Shown here: in pieces, positions 9,386 through 18,065 of the stretch
How the letters are laid out: each line of letters opens with the position of its first letter
How positions within the stretch are numbered: position 1 is the stretch's first letter
NCBI RefSeq assembly: GCF_024749045.1
Contig: NZ_CP087184.1
Coordinates: 2,604,001-2,668,000, forward strand
Source: Pseudomonas sp. B21-028
GTDB lineage: Bacteria > Pseudomonadota > Gammaproteobacteria > Pseudomonadales > Pseudomonadaceae
Direction of reading: 5' to 3'
DNA: 64,000 nucleotides
Translations under genes and position numbers: made by a program
Notes under the pieces: model-generated
Databases searched by the model: none
What the model saw: only the letters and a program-made list of their open reading frames with translations
Told to the model about the DNA's origin: nothing

Positions 9386-10057
9386 ATGAGCGTTACAGAG
9401 CAGTCGGGCGTCTCCACCTTGGTCGGTACGCCTAAGGAGGCTCGGGCTAGCTTAAGCCGCTCGCATGCGGACCGAGTATTGGTCGTGTCTTTCGATCAGG
9501 TCAACCTCAGTGTATTTGAGGCGTTGGCGGAAAACTTCGCCAACGTGGCCTCCTCGATGTATGAGGTGCTGCAGGAGCGTCAGGACCCTAAGTCGCTCGA
9601 GCGACTGGCCGAGGTGTTTGTGACACGTAAGCCGCCTTCGCCTCGCCTGCTCAAGGAAGCGGCAATGCTGGTCCAAGCCCGCAAAGCAGTCTTGGAAAGC
9701 GGTGACTGGCTGAGCGCCGCGGACATCGCCCAGGTGGCCCAGTTGAGTACCCGCAACCCGAGTGCCCAGCCCAACAAATGGAAAAAGCAGGGGCAGATCT
9801 TTGCCATCAGTCACGGTGGGGTCGACTATTTTCCTGGTTACGGCTTGGATCCAGACGCGGGCTATCGGCCGCTCAAGGCACTCGCCAAAGTCATTCAGGC
9901 TTTTGGTGCCCACAAGGACGGCTGGGGTATGGCTTACTGGTTCCGCTCCGATAATAGTTTTCTAGGAGGCAAAAGACCTCAGGACCTGTTGGCATCGGCG
10001 CCTGATCGGGTGATTGCTGCCGCACAGGATGAAATCCAAGGCATTGTCCATGGCTAA
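9386..10057 (+). CDS. MbcA/ParS-Xre-type antitoxin, copy 1
   Basis: A 223-residue protein. The middle (WLSAADIAQVAQLSTRNPSA, then PNKWKKQGQIFAI) has helix-turn-helix character. The last ~60 residues (YRPLKALAKVIQAF, WF, LGGKRPQDLLA) match the toxin-binding domain of MbcA/ParS/Xre antitoxins. Its stop overlaps the RES toxin start by 8 bp, the usual antitoxin-toxin coupling. It is longer than classical antitoxins of this family (about 110-150). The ATG at 9386 follows GAGGAGA. It differs from the second copy at about 14 of 223 positions. Confidence 0.85.
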   Translation: MSVTEQSGVSTLVGTPKEARASLSRSHADRVLVVSFDQVNLSVFEALAENFANVASSMYEVLQERQDPKSLERLAEVFVTRKPPSPRLLKEAAMLVQARKAVLESGDWLSAADIAQVAQLSTRNPSAQPNKWKKQGQIFAISHGGVDYFPGYGLDPDAGYRPLKALAKVIQAFGAHKDGWGMAYWFRSDNSFLGGKRPQDLLASAPDRVIAAAQDEIQGIVHG

Positions 10058-10757
10058 GCAGCGTACCGAGTCCAGTGAGGGTAGGGCGACGCCTCCCACG
10101 GATTTTGCGGCGTCCGTTACCCCAGTGCCTGCGGCTACGTTGCACGTCACTTTCACCGTGATCGCCAAAGGCGATGTGCTTCACCGTGTGCACCAGGATA
10201 AGTATCAGCCTGATCAATTCAATCCTGGTGTGCACGGCAACGCACGTTTCAGCCCGATCCAGGATGATCAGGGGCGGGCGATTCCCACCTTGTATGGCGG
10301 CACGACAGTCGATTGCGCCTTGATGGAGACCGTCTTCCACGACGTTCCCCATACGGCTGGGTTTAAGAGCTTCGACAAAGGCAAGCTGACTGGACAGGTG
10401 CATTCTGCCGTCCAGGTTAGCCAACCGCTGCACCTGGTTGATCTGTCCAGCGTGCCACTGCGGAAACTGGGCATCACGCGCAAACAATTGATCGACACTG
10501 AGAAAGATCAATATCCTGCGACGCGCAAATGGGCCGAGGCAATCCACCGTCAGTATCCAGATGCGCAAGGGCTGTCTTGGGTGTCGCGACAGGATGATTC
10601 GGCACGTGCGGTGGTGCTCTTTGGTGACCGGATTCCTGACGGCGCACTTCATCCGCAGGGGGCGTCACGCAGCTTGACCGGCGACTCGACTGTGTTCGAC
10701 ACGGTGCTCAATCTGGCAGAGCGGATTGGGGTCGTTATCATCGCGGGAAAAAGCTGA
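10050..10757 (+). CDS. RES-domain toxin, copy 1
   Basis: A 235-residue protein with the RES signature residues in order: Arg in NARFSP, Glu in ALMETVFHD and Ser in RQDDSARAVVLF. Characterised RES toxins degrade NAD+ and halt growth. The frame opens upstream, but the ATG at 10050, inside the antitoxin stop region (ATGGCTAA), is the coupled start and matches the second copy. It is followed by a terminator. The ~50 residues before the RES core are Ala/Thr/Pro-rich. A paralogue lies at 57339-58046. Confidence 0.9.
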   Translation: MAKQRTESSEGRATPPTDFAASVTPVPAATLHVTFTVIAKGDVLHRVHQDKYQPDQFNPGVHGNARFSPIQDDQGRAIPTLYGGTTVDCALMETVFHDVPHTAGFKSFDKGKLTGQVHSAVQVSQPLHLVDLSSVPLRKLGITRKQLIDTEKDQYPATRKWAEAIHRQYPDAQGLSWVSRQDDSARAVVLFGDRIPDGALHPQGASRSLTGDSTVFDTVLNLAERIGVVIIAGKS

Positions 10758-10830
10758 ATCAAAATGACCGAACAGTCGCCCCTGAAAGCCGCTCTCTGAG
10801 GCTGGAATTGCCATTCCTCAGTCATTAGAT

Positions 10831-10854
10831 CTTGCCGAAGACGGCGAGTTTTTT
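10831..10854 (+). terminator. Terminator after toxin 1
   Basis: A 7-bp stem (10831-10837 with 10842-10848, one G-T pair) with an AAGA loop, followed by six T. It ends the toxin-antitoxin operon. Confidence 0.75.
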
Positions 10855-11003
10855 ATGGGGGCATTAATGGTGATTTCCGTACAAGTTTTACGTGGTGCCG
10901 ACGGCCAGACACGTCTCGCCTACCTCCCAAGGAAGGGGGGCTTGCCACGGAGCGCAGCAACAATGATGGCTGGTTCCGCGCTGGCCTAAATGCGGAGCTC
11001 GTT

Positions 11004-11252
11004 ATGGACGTCAACCAGATGTTAAATGATGAACTGGTGAGCCGGCTGGAAGAGAAAATTCCAGCCATGGCGAAAGGCGCGATTAAGGCGGCCTATATCA
11101 ATACGCTGGCAGCCGGACTCAGTGTGATGGAAATCAGGAATGGCATGCTCGTTGAAACAACGGCCGATGGTCCGCACACGGTTATTCGGATGGCCAAGCC
11201 CAAGCATAAGGTAGCTTCGGGCAGGATTATCAAGGTGCGCCACCTTTCATAA
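11004..11252 (+). CDS. Small hypothetical protein (82 aa)
   Basis: An 82-residue soluble protein, helical at the N-terminus (QMLNDELVSRLEEKIPAMAK) and then beta-like (GMLVETTADGPHTVIRM), with a basic end (PKHKVASGRIIKVRHL). The arrangement is plausible for a real small island gene, and the frame is clean. I recognise no family and can state no function. It sits between toxin-antitoxin module 1 and the recombinase-ParB block. Confidence 0.5.
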   Translation: MDVNQMLNDELVSRLEEKIPAMAKGAIKAAYINTLAAGLSVMEIRNGMLVETTADGPHTVIRMAKPKHKVASGRIIKVRHLS

Positions 11253-11385
11253 TGGGAGGTTGAGAGCGCCCGTATCTTCACGATTTCGCCGCGCAGCGCG
11301 CGGGAAATCTGCATATTCGTCATGTCAGTCTTTGTGCTTTGCGCGAAAGATAGTCGCCAAGCTCGCCATCGCATGGGCCGTCAAA

Positions 11386-11598
11386 TCAGTGACCCTGGGC
11401 TCTCAGCTTAGCCAAGCCCTGCTTGATGTGTCCGGCATTTTCTCCGATGGTGTGAAGTGCACCTCGGACGTTGGCACCAATCTCCGCTGCACCTTGGTCT
11501 TCTACCTTCAAGGTCAGCTCCATCACCGCGGCCTCCAAGGCGAGCTGATTTTGGTACAGCCGCTCGAGCACATCAGAAAGTGAATATTCGGTGGGCAT
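11386..11598 (-). CDS. Small helical hypothetical protein linked to recombinase-ParB block
   Basis: A 70-residue, mostly alpha-helical protein (SLSDVLERLYQNQLALEAAV, GALHTIGENAGHIKQGLAKL). Part of it (LEAAVMELT..GAAEIGAN) recurs in a truncated neighbour at 11950-12069, which supports its being a real family. It lies on the same strand as, and downstream of, the two ParB-like genes. Its function is unknown. Confidence 0.55.
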   Translation of the reverse strand: MPTEYSLSDVLERLYQNQLALEAAVMELTLKVEDQGAAEIGANVRGALHTIGENAGHIKQGLAKLRAQGH

Positions 11599-11691
11599 TG
11601 TTTCGACTCCAATCGAGGACTCAAGAGCGTAGCAGCGGAAGGGACGGAAACCAAAGCGCGGTAGGCCGAGAAAGTACTTGCTGAGATTAGT

Positions 11692-11898
11692 GGCAGCAAT
11701 CGGCCGATAGTGTTGAAAAAGTCGCTCCGTTCAAACTGCCTGGAAAATTGACCGGGGAAAACGCCATTTTTGCACGCTGCTACGTGAAATCTGAGCCCGG
11801 AAGCTTTAGCCAAAAGTAAGGATTTCAATCTCAGATGCGTACTTTTCTGCCATGGATACCAAGGCCGACTTTTCCAACAGAATCGGCCAATAGCTGCC
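11692..11898. mobile_element. MITE-like element or IS relic with 30-bp inverted ends
   Basis: The ends 11692-11721 and 11869-11898 are inverted repeats, identical at 25 of 30 positions (core atcggcc...gctgcc and tttttcaac-type inner ends). They bound a 207-bp unit without a transposase. Ends with this ttgaaaaag motif are common in Pseudomonas IS debris. No target-site duplication was identified with confidence. Confidence 0.5.
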
Positions 11899-11949
11899 GG
11901 CCGTAGAGGGCCGTCTTACCCCCAAAAGCAACAGCGCTAATCGGGTGCA

Positions 11950-12069
11950 ATTGCCGGTCATCTCTGATGCTCCGCGCTGCTCACCCCATTGCGTCAGCTC
12001 CATGATTGCGGCTTCAACGCCATTTGGTTTTGATTGATTTTGAACAGTCGGGAAAGGAGCAGATTTCAT
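11950..12069 (-). pseudogene. Truncated paralogue of the 70-residue helical protein
   Basis: The frame beginning at 12069 encodes VEAAIMELTQWGEQRGASEM, related to the same segment of the protein at 11386-11598. After about 40 residues the similarity ends, and the frame continues into sequence next to the inverted-repeat element. It looks like a gene cut short by that insertion. The block ends just before the ParB-like gene stop at 12118. Confidence 0.45.
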
Positions 12070-12117
12070 ACCACATCGTGGTTCCTCCATGAAAGAGAAC
12101 AGCGTGGCAGGCAAGCG

Positions 12118-13023
12118 CTACTCCCGTTCAAGCTGCCTGGCGTCAGATGTCACCGCTTCCATGATAGACATCAGCTCCTCCAGCAGTTCAGAGTAATAAC
12201 GAGTGACGTAGCCTGCGATGGCTTCGTTGCGCAAGAGGCGGACTAGATAACCTTTAGTCACAACCAAAACCAGCATTGTCTCGCCCAGGGTGTCCTCGAC
12301 TTGCTTGTAATCATGCTGAAGATTCTCCATCTCCCGTTCCATGCGCGCAATGTCGACGGCACTGACTTCACTCGGCTTTTTTCTCGTCTCAATCAGCATC
12401 TCCGGACGAGATGCTGCCAAGACCATTCGCGCATAGTTTCGAGTAAAACAGTTCGCTGAAATCATCATTTCAACCGTTTCGATTTGGCGGATGGGTTTCA
12501 TTTGCCGCAGCGAGCGAAATACGTCCTGCGATACCATGCGAACCTTCAACATCTCCGCCACTTCAGGCGCTATTCCTTTGAGTAAGTTTTCTCTATCGTG
12601 GACTTGATCAACATTGATCCCGAGTACAGCTGCAATTCGAGATGCGCCGATGCCTTTCTTCAGAGCAGATAGGATCATCTTATGCTCTTGAATCGGTGTC
12701 AGTCGGTTGATCTGGCGGTTATAGGTGAAGGCTTCATCATCAGTGGAGATCAAGCACAGTGCCTCAATGGCCCCCAATGCCTTGAGCGCCTCTAAGCGAA
12801 AGTGCCCGTCCAGAAGCAAGTATGAAGCTACTCCCCCTGCGATGAGGGGTTTGGGATGAACCACCAACGGCTCAACGACTCCCAGTTCCCTAATCGAGCT
12901 CAAGATGCTGGCGTACTTTTTACTGCCTGGTATCAGTTGATCGACCCTACGTGAGGGCAGTATGCGATCTAAAGGAACCGCAATAACTCGATGCTCGAAT
13001 GCCTGCTTGACCTCTGTCATCAC
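12118..13023 (-). CDS. ParB/RepB-like protein 2 (RepB C-terminal domain type)
   Basis: A 301-residue protein with a ParB N-terminal domain: VPLDRILPSRR, then VEPLVV, and the ParB box region LLDGHFRLEALKALG. A helix-turn-helix segment follows (LKKGIGASRIAAVLGINVDQ), then a plasmid RepB-like C-terminus. There is no partner ParA. It starts inside the stop of the preceding ParB gene (4-bp overlap), so it is third in an operon with the serine recombinase. Classical partition is unlikely without ParA; a role in recombination control or CTP-dependent DNA clamping is speculation. Confidence 0.8.
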   Translation of the reverse strand: MMTEVKQAFEHRVIAVPLDRILPSRRVDQLIPGSKKYASILSSIRELGVVEPLVVHPKPLIAGGVASYLLLDGHFRLEALKALGAIEALCLISTDDEAFTYNRQINRLTPIQEHKMILSALKKGIGASRIAAVLGINVDQVHDRENLLKGIAPEVAEMLKVRMVSQDVFRSLRQMKPIRQIETVEMMISANCFTRNYARMVLAASRPEMLIETRKKPSEVSAVDIARMEREMENLQHDYKQVEDTLGETMLVLVVTKGYLVRLLRNEAIAGYVTRYYSELLEELMSIMEAVTSDARQLERE

Positions 13024-13931
13024 GGCGTCACCCCAAATATTCGGTCAGCGAGTGGTTTGGGCATATCCGGAATATCTTCGTTGCGAAGTAGCGTCTTGAA
13101 GTAGTCATCGGCGAGCAATTTGCGCATTGCGGTGACGATAATCAGCAGCCGCTGTTCGTTGATGTCTGACTTTTTAATCATCACCTTCTGGCGTCGGACT
13201 TCGTTCTGATAAGCGCTGAGTAGCTTCTGAGGCGTAGGTTTTTCCGTGCGAGGCGCTTGTTGCCCGTATCGTTTGCCAAAAGTTTTACGTCTATCAACCA
13301 GGCGGCGCACCCTCATCAACTGTTCGCCTTTGAGTACGCCGCTCTCGTAGGCGTCGATCATTGCCTGCTGCAGATCGACATCCTTGGAGCGAGCAATCTC
13401 CACCGCCAATTTTATTGATAACCAACCTTTCTCCACCGCAGCGATTAGTCGTTCTTCTCCCTGCCGCAGTAGCACTAGAATTCCTTGGATGTAGCCTGAA
13501 TCCAAGCAGGTTTTTTCGGCTATCTGCTGGCAGGTATACCCACGCTCTGACAGCATCTGGATTGACATCAAAAGCTCTCGGTTGGTGTGTTTTCGTCGTG
13601 CCAGGTTTTCAACTAACCCGATCAGGTACCGATCCGCTTCATTGGCGCTCACCACGATGCACGGAATTTTTCTCTCGCCAAGAGCTTGCAATGCTTCGAA
13701 GCGACCTTGGCCACAAACGATTTCATAGGGCTCGGTGCCGCTCGTGGTAGGTGCCACGGTAATCGGGCGTTTCAGACCTAACGCGGAGATGTTTTCAACA
13801 AGCCTGGCGAAGACCTGCTTGTTTCGCGCTCGTGGATTGAGCACCCGAATCTCCTCAATTGGCACAAGCTGAATTGTCGTTTCTTCGGCAACGTGCATCA
13901 GGGCTCGGCGATGGGTCTCGATAGCAGTCAT
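13020..13931 (-). CDS. ParB-like protein 1
   Basis: A 303-residue ParB-family protein. It has the opening strand (VPIEEIRVLNPRARN), the box region VCGQGRFEALQALGERKIPC and the following LVENLARRKHTNRELL segment, then a helix-turn-helix (YTCQQIAEKTCLDSGYIQGI). It overlaps both neighbours by 4 bp, giving the strict order recombinase, ParB1, ParB2. It is distinct from chromosomal ParB and has no ParA nearby. It probably binds a specific DNA site in or near this element; I could not identify the site. Confidence 0.8.
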   Translation of the reverse strand: MTAIETHRRALMHVAEETTIQLVPIEEIRVLNPRARNKQVFARLVENISALGLKRPITVAPTTSGTEPYEIVCGQGRFEALQALGERKIPCIVVSANEADRYLIGLVENLARRKHTNRELLMSIQMLSERGYTCQQIAEKTCLDSGYIQGILVLLRQGEERLIAAVEKGWLSIKLAVEIARSKDVDLQQAMIDAYESGVLKGEQLMRVRRLVDRRKTFGKRYGQQAPRTEKPTPQKLLSAYQNEVRRQKVMIKKSDINEQRLLIIVTAMRKLLADDYFKTLLRNEDIPDMPKPLADRIFGVTP

Positions 13932-15499
13932 GCAACCCTCCTAGAATCACTGCGGCGTGAGAGCTCCGAAAGGATATCCAAGGTGTCGAACCGGTAAATT
14001 TCGAGGTTGGCCTGATTTCTTTCAGCAAGACGCAGCCGAGGGAAGCCAACATCGATTGTTGGCAGAATGTAGTAATCCAAGGCGGCTTCTTCTCCTTCCT
14101 TGATGCGAACCGCGATTGTTAAGTCGGGGCTCAAACCATGTTCGAAGCGGATGCTCCACCTCTTGCTGCCACTCGGTAACACTTGGCAGCGACTCAGCAC
14201 CAGCGATATTAATATTTCTTTGTTAACCAAGATGAGGTCAGTGCTCGGATCTACCGAAACGCTACCGCCCATTTCGACAATTTTCTGAGTCGTTTTTTGA
14301 AGGAGCAGCGGGTGCATTTGCCTAAGACGTTTGTTGGCTTCGATGTATTTGTAGTCGCGTGCTGGTGAGTATCCGATTAGCGAATAGCACCGAAGCAAGC
14401 TCCCAAACCTTTGGAGATATGCGCTACTTGAGGGACATCCTTCTGACTCGTCTATAACTAGGCCTGACAGATATCCAATACGTTGATAGATTGCCTTCAG
14501 TGCCTGCAGCATTTCCTCATCGGGCATGCGATAGGAGCGCGTTTGGATGATCGATTGAGCACCTTTGAATAGGATGAGGCTGACGATGGGACGAAACGCT
14601 TCATCCGCTCTGACCCACTCCTCAGGCGGGTTCTGCTTATGTGTTTCCTTCAATTTGAATGAGGTGTGATTCCACACGTTATTGCCAACATACTTTTCAT
14701 TGATCAGAACCTGATGCACCGTGCCTCTCGACCATAATCTGCCTCGATCATTGAGAATCCCTTGAGAGTTCAGCCAGTTTGCGATTTCGCGTTCGTTCCT
14801 TCCTTCCTCGACAAAAAGCCGATAAATGTGATGCACAATCTCAATTTCAGCGGGAGGCCCAGGCACTAAAATGACACGGTCAGTTTGGATGCTTTTATGC
14901 TCCCCAATCGCTAGTTCGTTCTTGGCTGCGCCGTGCCCATCGACCAGCTGCCGCCTCAATCCGAAACCCGCCGCGCCGCCTTGGCGATACCCTAGCTCAA
15001 TGAGCCGGGATTGGCCGGCAAAGACCTTAACCGACAATTCTCGGCTGTATTCGCCTGCCATCATGCGCTTCACGCTTTTGAGAATGTTAGATACAGGTGA
15101 ACCGTCGTTAGTAAACTGCTCTGCGCAGTACTGGACGGATACTCCAGCCTGGCGGCAGCGCACCTCGTAACTGGCGCTCACATCGGGATCTTGAAAGCGA
15201 CCCCAGCGGCTGACGTCATAGACAAGAACGGTCGAATAATCGGCTAACCCTTTCTCCACGTCATAGAAAAGTTGCTTGAGCGCGTCTCGGCCTTCTAAGC
15301 GCAAGCCGCTTTTACCCGCATCGGTGTATATCTTGTTTATTTCCAGAGCGTGAGTCGCTGCGTAAACGCGGATCGTATCGAGCTGATTCTCGGTCGAATA
15401 TTGCTGATGCTCCGTGGACATGCGCACATACGCCGCCGCTAGGGCGGTGCTTGAAGCACTGCTAGTGTTGTACGCGCCAATGAGACTTTGCATCGGCAA
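13928..15499 (-). CDS. Large serine recombinase
   Basis: A 523-residue site-specific recombinase. The resolvase domain shows the nucleophile Ser28 in YVRMSTEHQQYS and the partner arginine region YDVSRWGRF. A recombinase domain follows (REIANWLNSQGI, LINEKYVGNNVWN). The C-terminus does not show an obvious zinc ribbon. It leads an overlapping operon with two ParB-like genes and is divergent from a small regulator-like gene. Large serine recombinases integrate and excise elements at short sites, so this one probably moves the segment it lies in. Confidence 0.9.
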   Translation of the reverse strand: MPMQSLIGAYNTSSASSTALAAAYVRMSTEHQQYSTENQLDTIRVYAATHALEINKIYTDAGKSGLRLEGRDALKQLFYDVEKGLADYSTVLVYDVSRWGRFQDPDVSASYEVRCRQAGVSVQYCAEQFTNDGSPVSNILKSVKRMMAGEYSRELSVKVFAGQSRLIELGYRQGGAAGFGLRRQLVDGHGAAKNELAIGEHKSIQTDRVILVPGPPAEIEIVHHIYRLFVEEGRNEREIANWLNSQGILNDRGRLWSRGTVHQVLINEKYVGNNVWNHTSFKLKETHKQNPPEEWVRADEAFRPIVSLILFKGAQSIIQTRSYRMPDEEMLQALKAIYQRIGYLSGLVIDESEGCPSSSAYLQRFGSLLRCYSLIGYSPARDYKYIEANKRLRQMHPLLLQKTTQKIVEMGGSVSVDPSTDLILVNKEILISLVLSRCQVLPSGSKRWSIRFEHGLSPDLTIAVRIKEGEEAALDYYILPTIDVGFPRLRLAERNQANLEIYRFDTLDILSELSRRSDSRRVA

Positions 15500-15605
15500 G
15501 TCCTCGATCTGTTTAGTCGCCGCTGAAGCAAGCAGGTAGGCGTGAACAGTGACTTCGTTTTGTAAAAAGTGGCTCTAATTAAGGTAGAAGACCGGGGAGG
15601 GAAAA

Positions 15606-15962
15606 ATGTTCTCGAAAACGGGCAATTCTTTTCTGGCTCAACGGCAGTACGCAGCAGGCATTGCCAGGGCCCTGCATATGGAGCTCGGAGGAACGCACCA
15701 GGCGACGAAAACACTGATGAGGTGGACCAATGCAAATGAGAAAACGGTGAAGAACTGGATGGCTGGGAGCAACGGCCCCAGTGGGATGCACTTAGTGGCC
15801 TTGGTGAAGCATTCTGACCTGGCGTTGGCAGCTTTTCTTAGGATGGCTGGGAGGCCTCATGCGCTAACAGCTTCGGAGCTACCAGTGCTTAGGCAGAAGC
15901 TGCAGACGGTAATTGAGGGAATAGACTCCTATCTTCGTGTTGTAGATGCGGCGCTAGAGTAG
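15606..15962 (+). CDS. Small putative DNA-binding protein divergent from recombinase
   Basis: A 118-residue protein. The region THQATKTLMRWTNANEKTVK followed by NWMAGSNGPSG reads like a helix-turn-helix of a phage-type regulator. The C-terminal helix (LPVLRQKLQTVIEGIDSYL) may dimerise. It starts 106 bp from the recombinase start on the opposite strand, with GGGAGGG just before its ATG. It is a likely repressor or control gene of the recombinase-ParB unit; that is inferred from position. Confidence 0.65.
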   Translation: MFSKTGNSFLAQRQYAAGIARALHMELGGTHQATKTLMRWTNANEKTVKNWMAGSNGPSGMHLVALVKHSDLALAAFLRMAGRPHALTASELPVLRQKLQTVIEGIDSYLRVVDAALE

Positions 15963-16065
15963 ATCGGGAGCAGTATCGAATATGGAACCGTTAGTGAGTG
16001 CTAACGCCATCCGGTTCCTGGGCTATATTGAAGCCGAGCACCATCAAGGCGCTGCATCAGTTCGC

Positions 16066-16344
16066 CTACTGTCCATGGCGCCTCATCGTTAGCAACGGCA
16101 GCGTGATAATCCGCATGTTCATCATGATCTGCGAGCCCTGCCTCATGTCGAAGTGCTTGGCGCAACGTGAAGATTGATCAAGAATCGTGGCGTCCAATCC
16201 GACCCGTCCATCACGCACCAATGATAGAGCGGTAGCGGCCAGGGCGGTCTTTTCATCAATAATTGAGTACATGACTGTTCCCGTCGCCTGATCTTCCAGC
16301 CTGGTTAGTACGACTTTCCTGGCTATGCTCCCGAATTTCCGCAC
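16066..16344 (-). CDS. Small hypothetical protein (GTG start)
   Basis: A 92-codon frame opening with GTG; the segment TGTVMYSIIDEKTALAATAL reads like a folded domain, and the tail is less regular. No family is recognised, and it may be a decayed gene at the edge of the recombinase element. Low confidence. Confidence 0.3.
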   Translation of the reverse strand: MRKFGSIARKVVLTRLEDQATGTVMYSIIDEKTALAATALSLVRDGRVGLDATILDQSSRCAKHFDMRQGSQIMMNMRIITLPLLTMRRHGQ

Positions 16345-16383
16345 TCGATTGCTTTGTCACCCGAGGTCGCAGTTGAAACCCGG

Positions 16384-16423
16384 ATCCGGCCGTAAGCGTC
16401 AGGCCGCTCGAGCCGGATTTTTT
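16384..16423 (+). terminator. Possible terminator
   Basis: A 7-bp stem (atccggc 16384-16390 with gccggat 16412-16418), a long loop and a following T run. It would stop transcripts from the left before metY, which is convergent. Confidence 0.4.
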
Positions 16424-16469
16424 CGGATGCCTTCGTGATACTCAGGAACGCGTATCGTCGCGGCGACGA

Positions 16470-17753
16470 CTAGCCTCGACGTTGAGTTGGCCCCAGGGCT
16501 TGGTGCAAATCAGCGATCAGGTCCTCAATCGCCTCAATTCCTACCGACAGACGAATCATTTCGGGCTTCACGCCAGCCTTTGCTTGTTCCTGCTGGTTCA
16601 TTTGCCGATGGGTGGTGGAAGCCGGATGGCAGGCGAGAGACTTGGCGTCACCGATGTTGACCAGTCGCTTGAAGATTTGCAGAGCATCATAGAAGCGCAC
16701 GCCTGCGTCATAGCCGCCCTTCAAACCAAACGATAGGATCGCCGACGGTTTACCCTGCATGTATTTTTGTGCCAGTGCGTGATGAGGATGGTCCGGGAGG
16801 CCGGCGTAGCTGACCCATTCCACTTCAGCATGGCTCTGCAGGAATTGCGCAACTTTCAGGGCGTTGTCGGTGTGACGCTCCATGCGCAGCGCGAGCGTTT
16901 CCAGGCCTTGCAGCAGCAGGAACGCGTTCATGGGTGCCAGTGCTGCGCCGGTGTTGCGCAATGGCACTGTGCGTGCGCGCGCGATGAAGGCGGCGGGCCC
17001 GAACTTCTCGGTATAAATCACATCATGGTACGCCGGCTCGGGCTGGTTGAGACTGGGAAATTTTTCCGGGTATTGAGTCCATGGGAAGTTGCCGCTGTCG
17101 ATGATCACACCGCCCAGGGAATTGCCGTGTCCGCCGACGTACTTGGTCACGGAATGCACAACGATATCGGCCCCAAACTGAATCGGCTTGCACAGGATAG
17201 GCGTAGCCACCGTGTTATCGACCATCAGCGGTACGCCGCGGGTGTGAGCAGCTTCAGCCAAGGCTTCGAGATCAATGATGTTACCCGCCGGGTTGCCGAT
17301 GCTTTCGCAGTACACCAGCTTGGTGTTGTCGTCGATCAGTTCGGCGATAGCCTCGGCAGAGTCATCTCGGGCAAAACGCACCTCCACGCCAAAGCTTGGC
17401 AACAGGTGTGCGAAGAGAGTGTAGGTGCCGCCATAGAGCTGTGGAGTGGTGACGATATTGTCACCTGCGCGGGTTAACGTTTGGATCGCATAATGGATTG
17501 CCGCGCTGCCGGCCGATACGGCCAGCCCTGCCACGCCGCCTTCGAGGGCGGCCATCCTTTGTTCCAGCACATCATTGGTGGGGTTCATGATTCTGGTGTA
17601 AATGTTGCCCGGCACGTCCAGGTTGAACAGGTCGGCGCCGTGTTGGGCGTTATCGAATTCGAAGGCAACATTCTGATAGATAGGCACTGCGACAGCCTTG
17701 GTGGTCGGGTCCGACGTGAAGCCATGGTGCAGTGCGATGGTGGCGTCTTTCAT
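16470..17753 (-). CDS. metY: O-acetylhomoserine aminocarboxypropyltransferase
   Basis: A 427-residue PLP enzyme of the Cys/Met metabolism family. It makes homocysteine (or methionine) from O-acetylhomoserine and sulfide or methanethiol. It shows the opening HHGFTSDPTTKAVAVPIYQN, the YTRIMNPT segment, the PLP phosphate region SAGSAAIHYAI and the Schiff-base Lys in HSVTKYVGGHG; length and motifs fit MetY closely. It is monocistronic on the minus strand. I looked for a SAM riboswitch upstream and saw none. The call is secure at family level. Confidence 0.92.
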   Translation of the reverse strand: MKDATIALHHGFTSDPTTKAVAVPIYQNVAFEFDNAQHGADLFNLDVPGNIYTRIMNPTNDVLEQRMAALEGGVAGLAVSAGSAAIHYAIQTLTRAGDNIVTTPQLYGGTYTLFAHLLPSFGVEVRFARDDSAEAIAELIDDNTKLVYCESIGNPAGNIIDLEALAEAAHTRGVPLMVDNTVATPILCKPIQFGADIVVHSVTKYVGGHGNSLGGVIIDSGNFPWTQYPEKFPSLNQPEPAYHDVIYTEKFGPAAFIARARTVPLRNTGAALAPMNAFLLLQGLETLALRMERHTDNALKVAQFLQSHAEVEWVSYAGLPDHPHHALAQKYMQGKPSAILSFGLKGGYDAGVRFYDALQIFKRLVNIGDAKSLACHPASTTHRQMNQQEQAKAGVKPEMIRLSVGIEAIEDLIADLHQALGPTQRRG

Positions 17754-17910
17754 GATTGGTATTGATCCCTTTAAATTGTTCTGGATTTTGCGGCATTAAG
17801 ATCCTCTCGAAGTCGATTATGCCGATCGTTGAGCGCTTTGACCCGGTAAGTCGAAATCTACCGTAGGGGTTTACGCCCCCCCTCGGCTATTGGGAAACAA
17901 TTGAAATCAA

Positions 17911-17926
17911 GGGCCCCGAAGGGCCC
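17911..17926 (-). terminator. GC hairpin between metY and hydrolase
   Basis: gggccc cgaa gggccc forms a perfect 6-bp stem-loop. On the minus strand it is followed by TTGATTTC, a weak terminator for the hydrolase gene. No gene is seen in the rest of the 17754-18065 gap. Confidence 0.45.
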
Positions 17927-18065
17927 TAGAGTCTAGTCGACACCCGGAATCAAGGGCATCCAACTGCTGCTTGAAATCAGTTTCCCGTAAGGAAACAACG
18001 TGATGACATTTTCTTGAGTCGAGCTGTTTGCGTCGGTAAACCAGCGTCAACTGGGGCCCAATAAA

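Noticed and set aside
10855..10989. 44-codon frame after toxin 1
   Set aside because: Its ATG sits immediately after the T run of a terminator, with no ribosome binding site.
17754..18065. Possible SAM-type riboswitch before metY
   Set aside because: No conserved riboswitch core or matching helices found; only a GC hairpin belonging to the neighbouring gene end.
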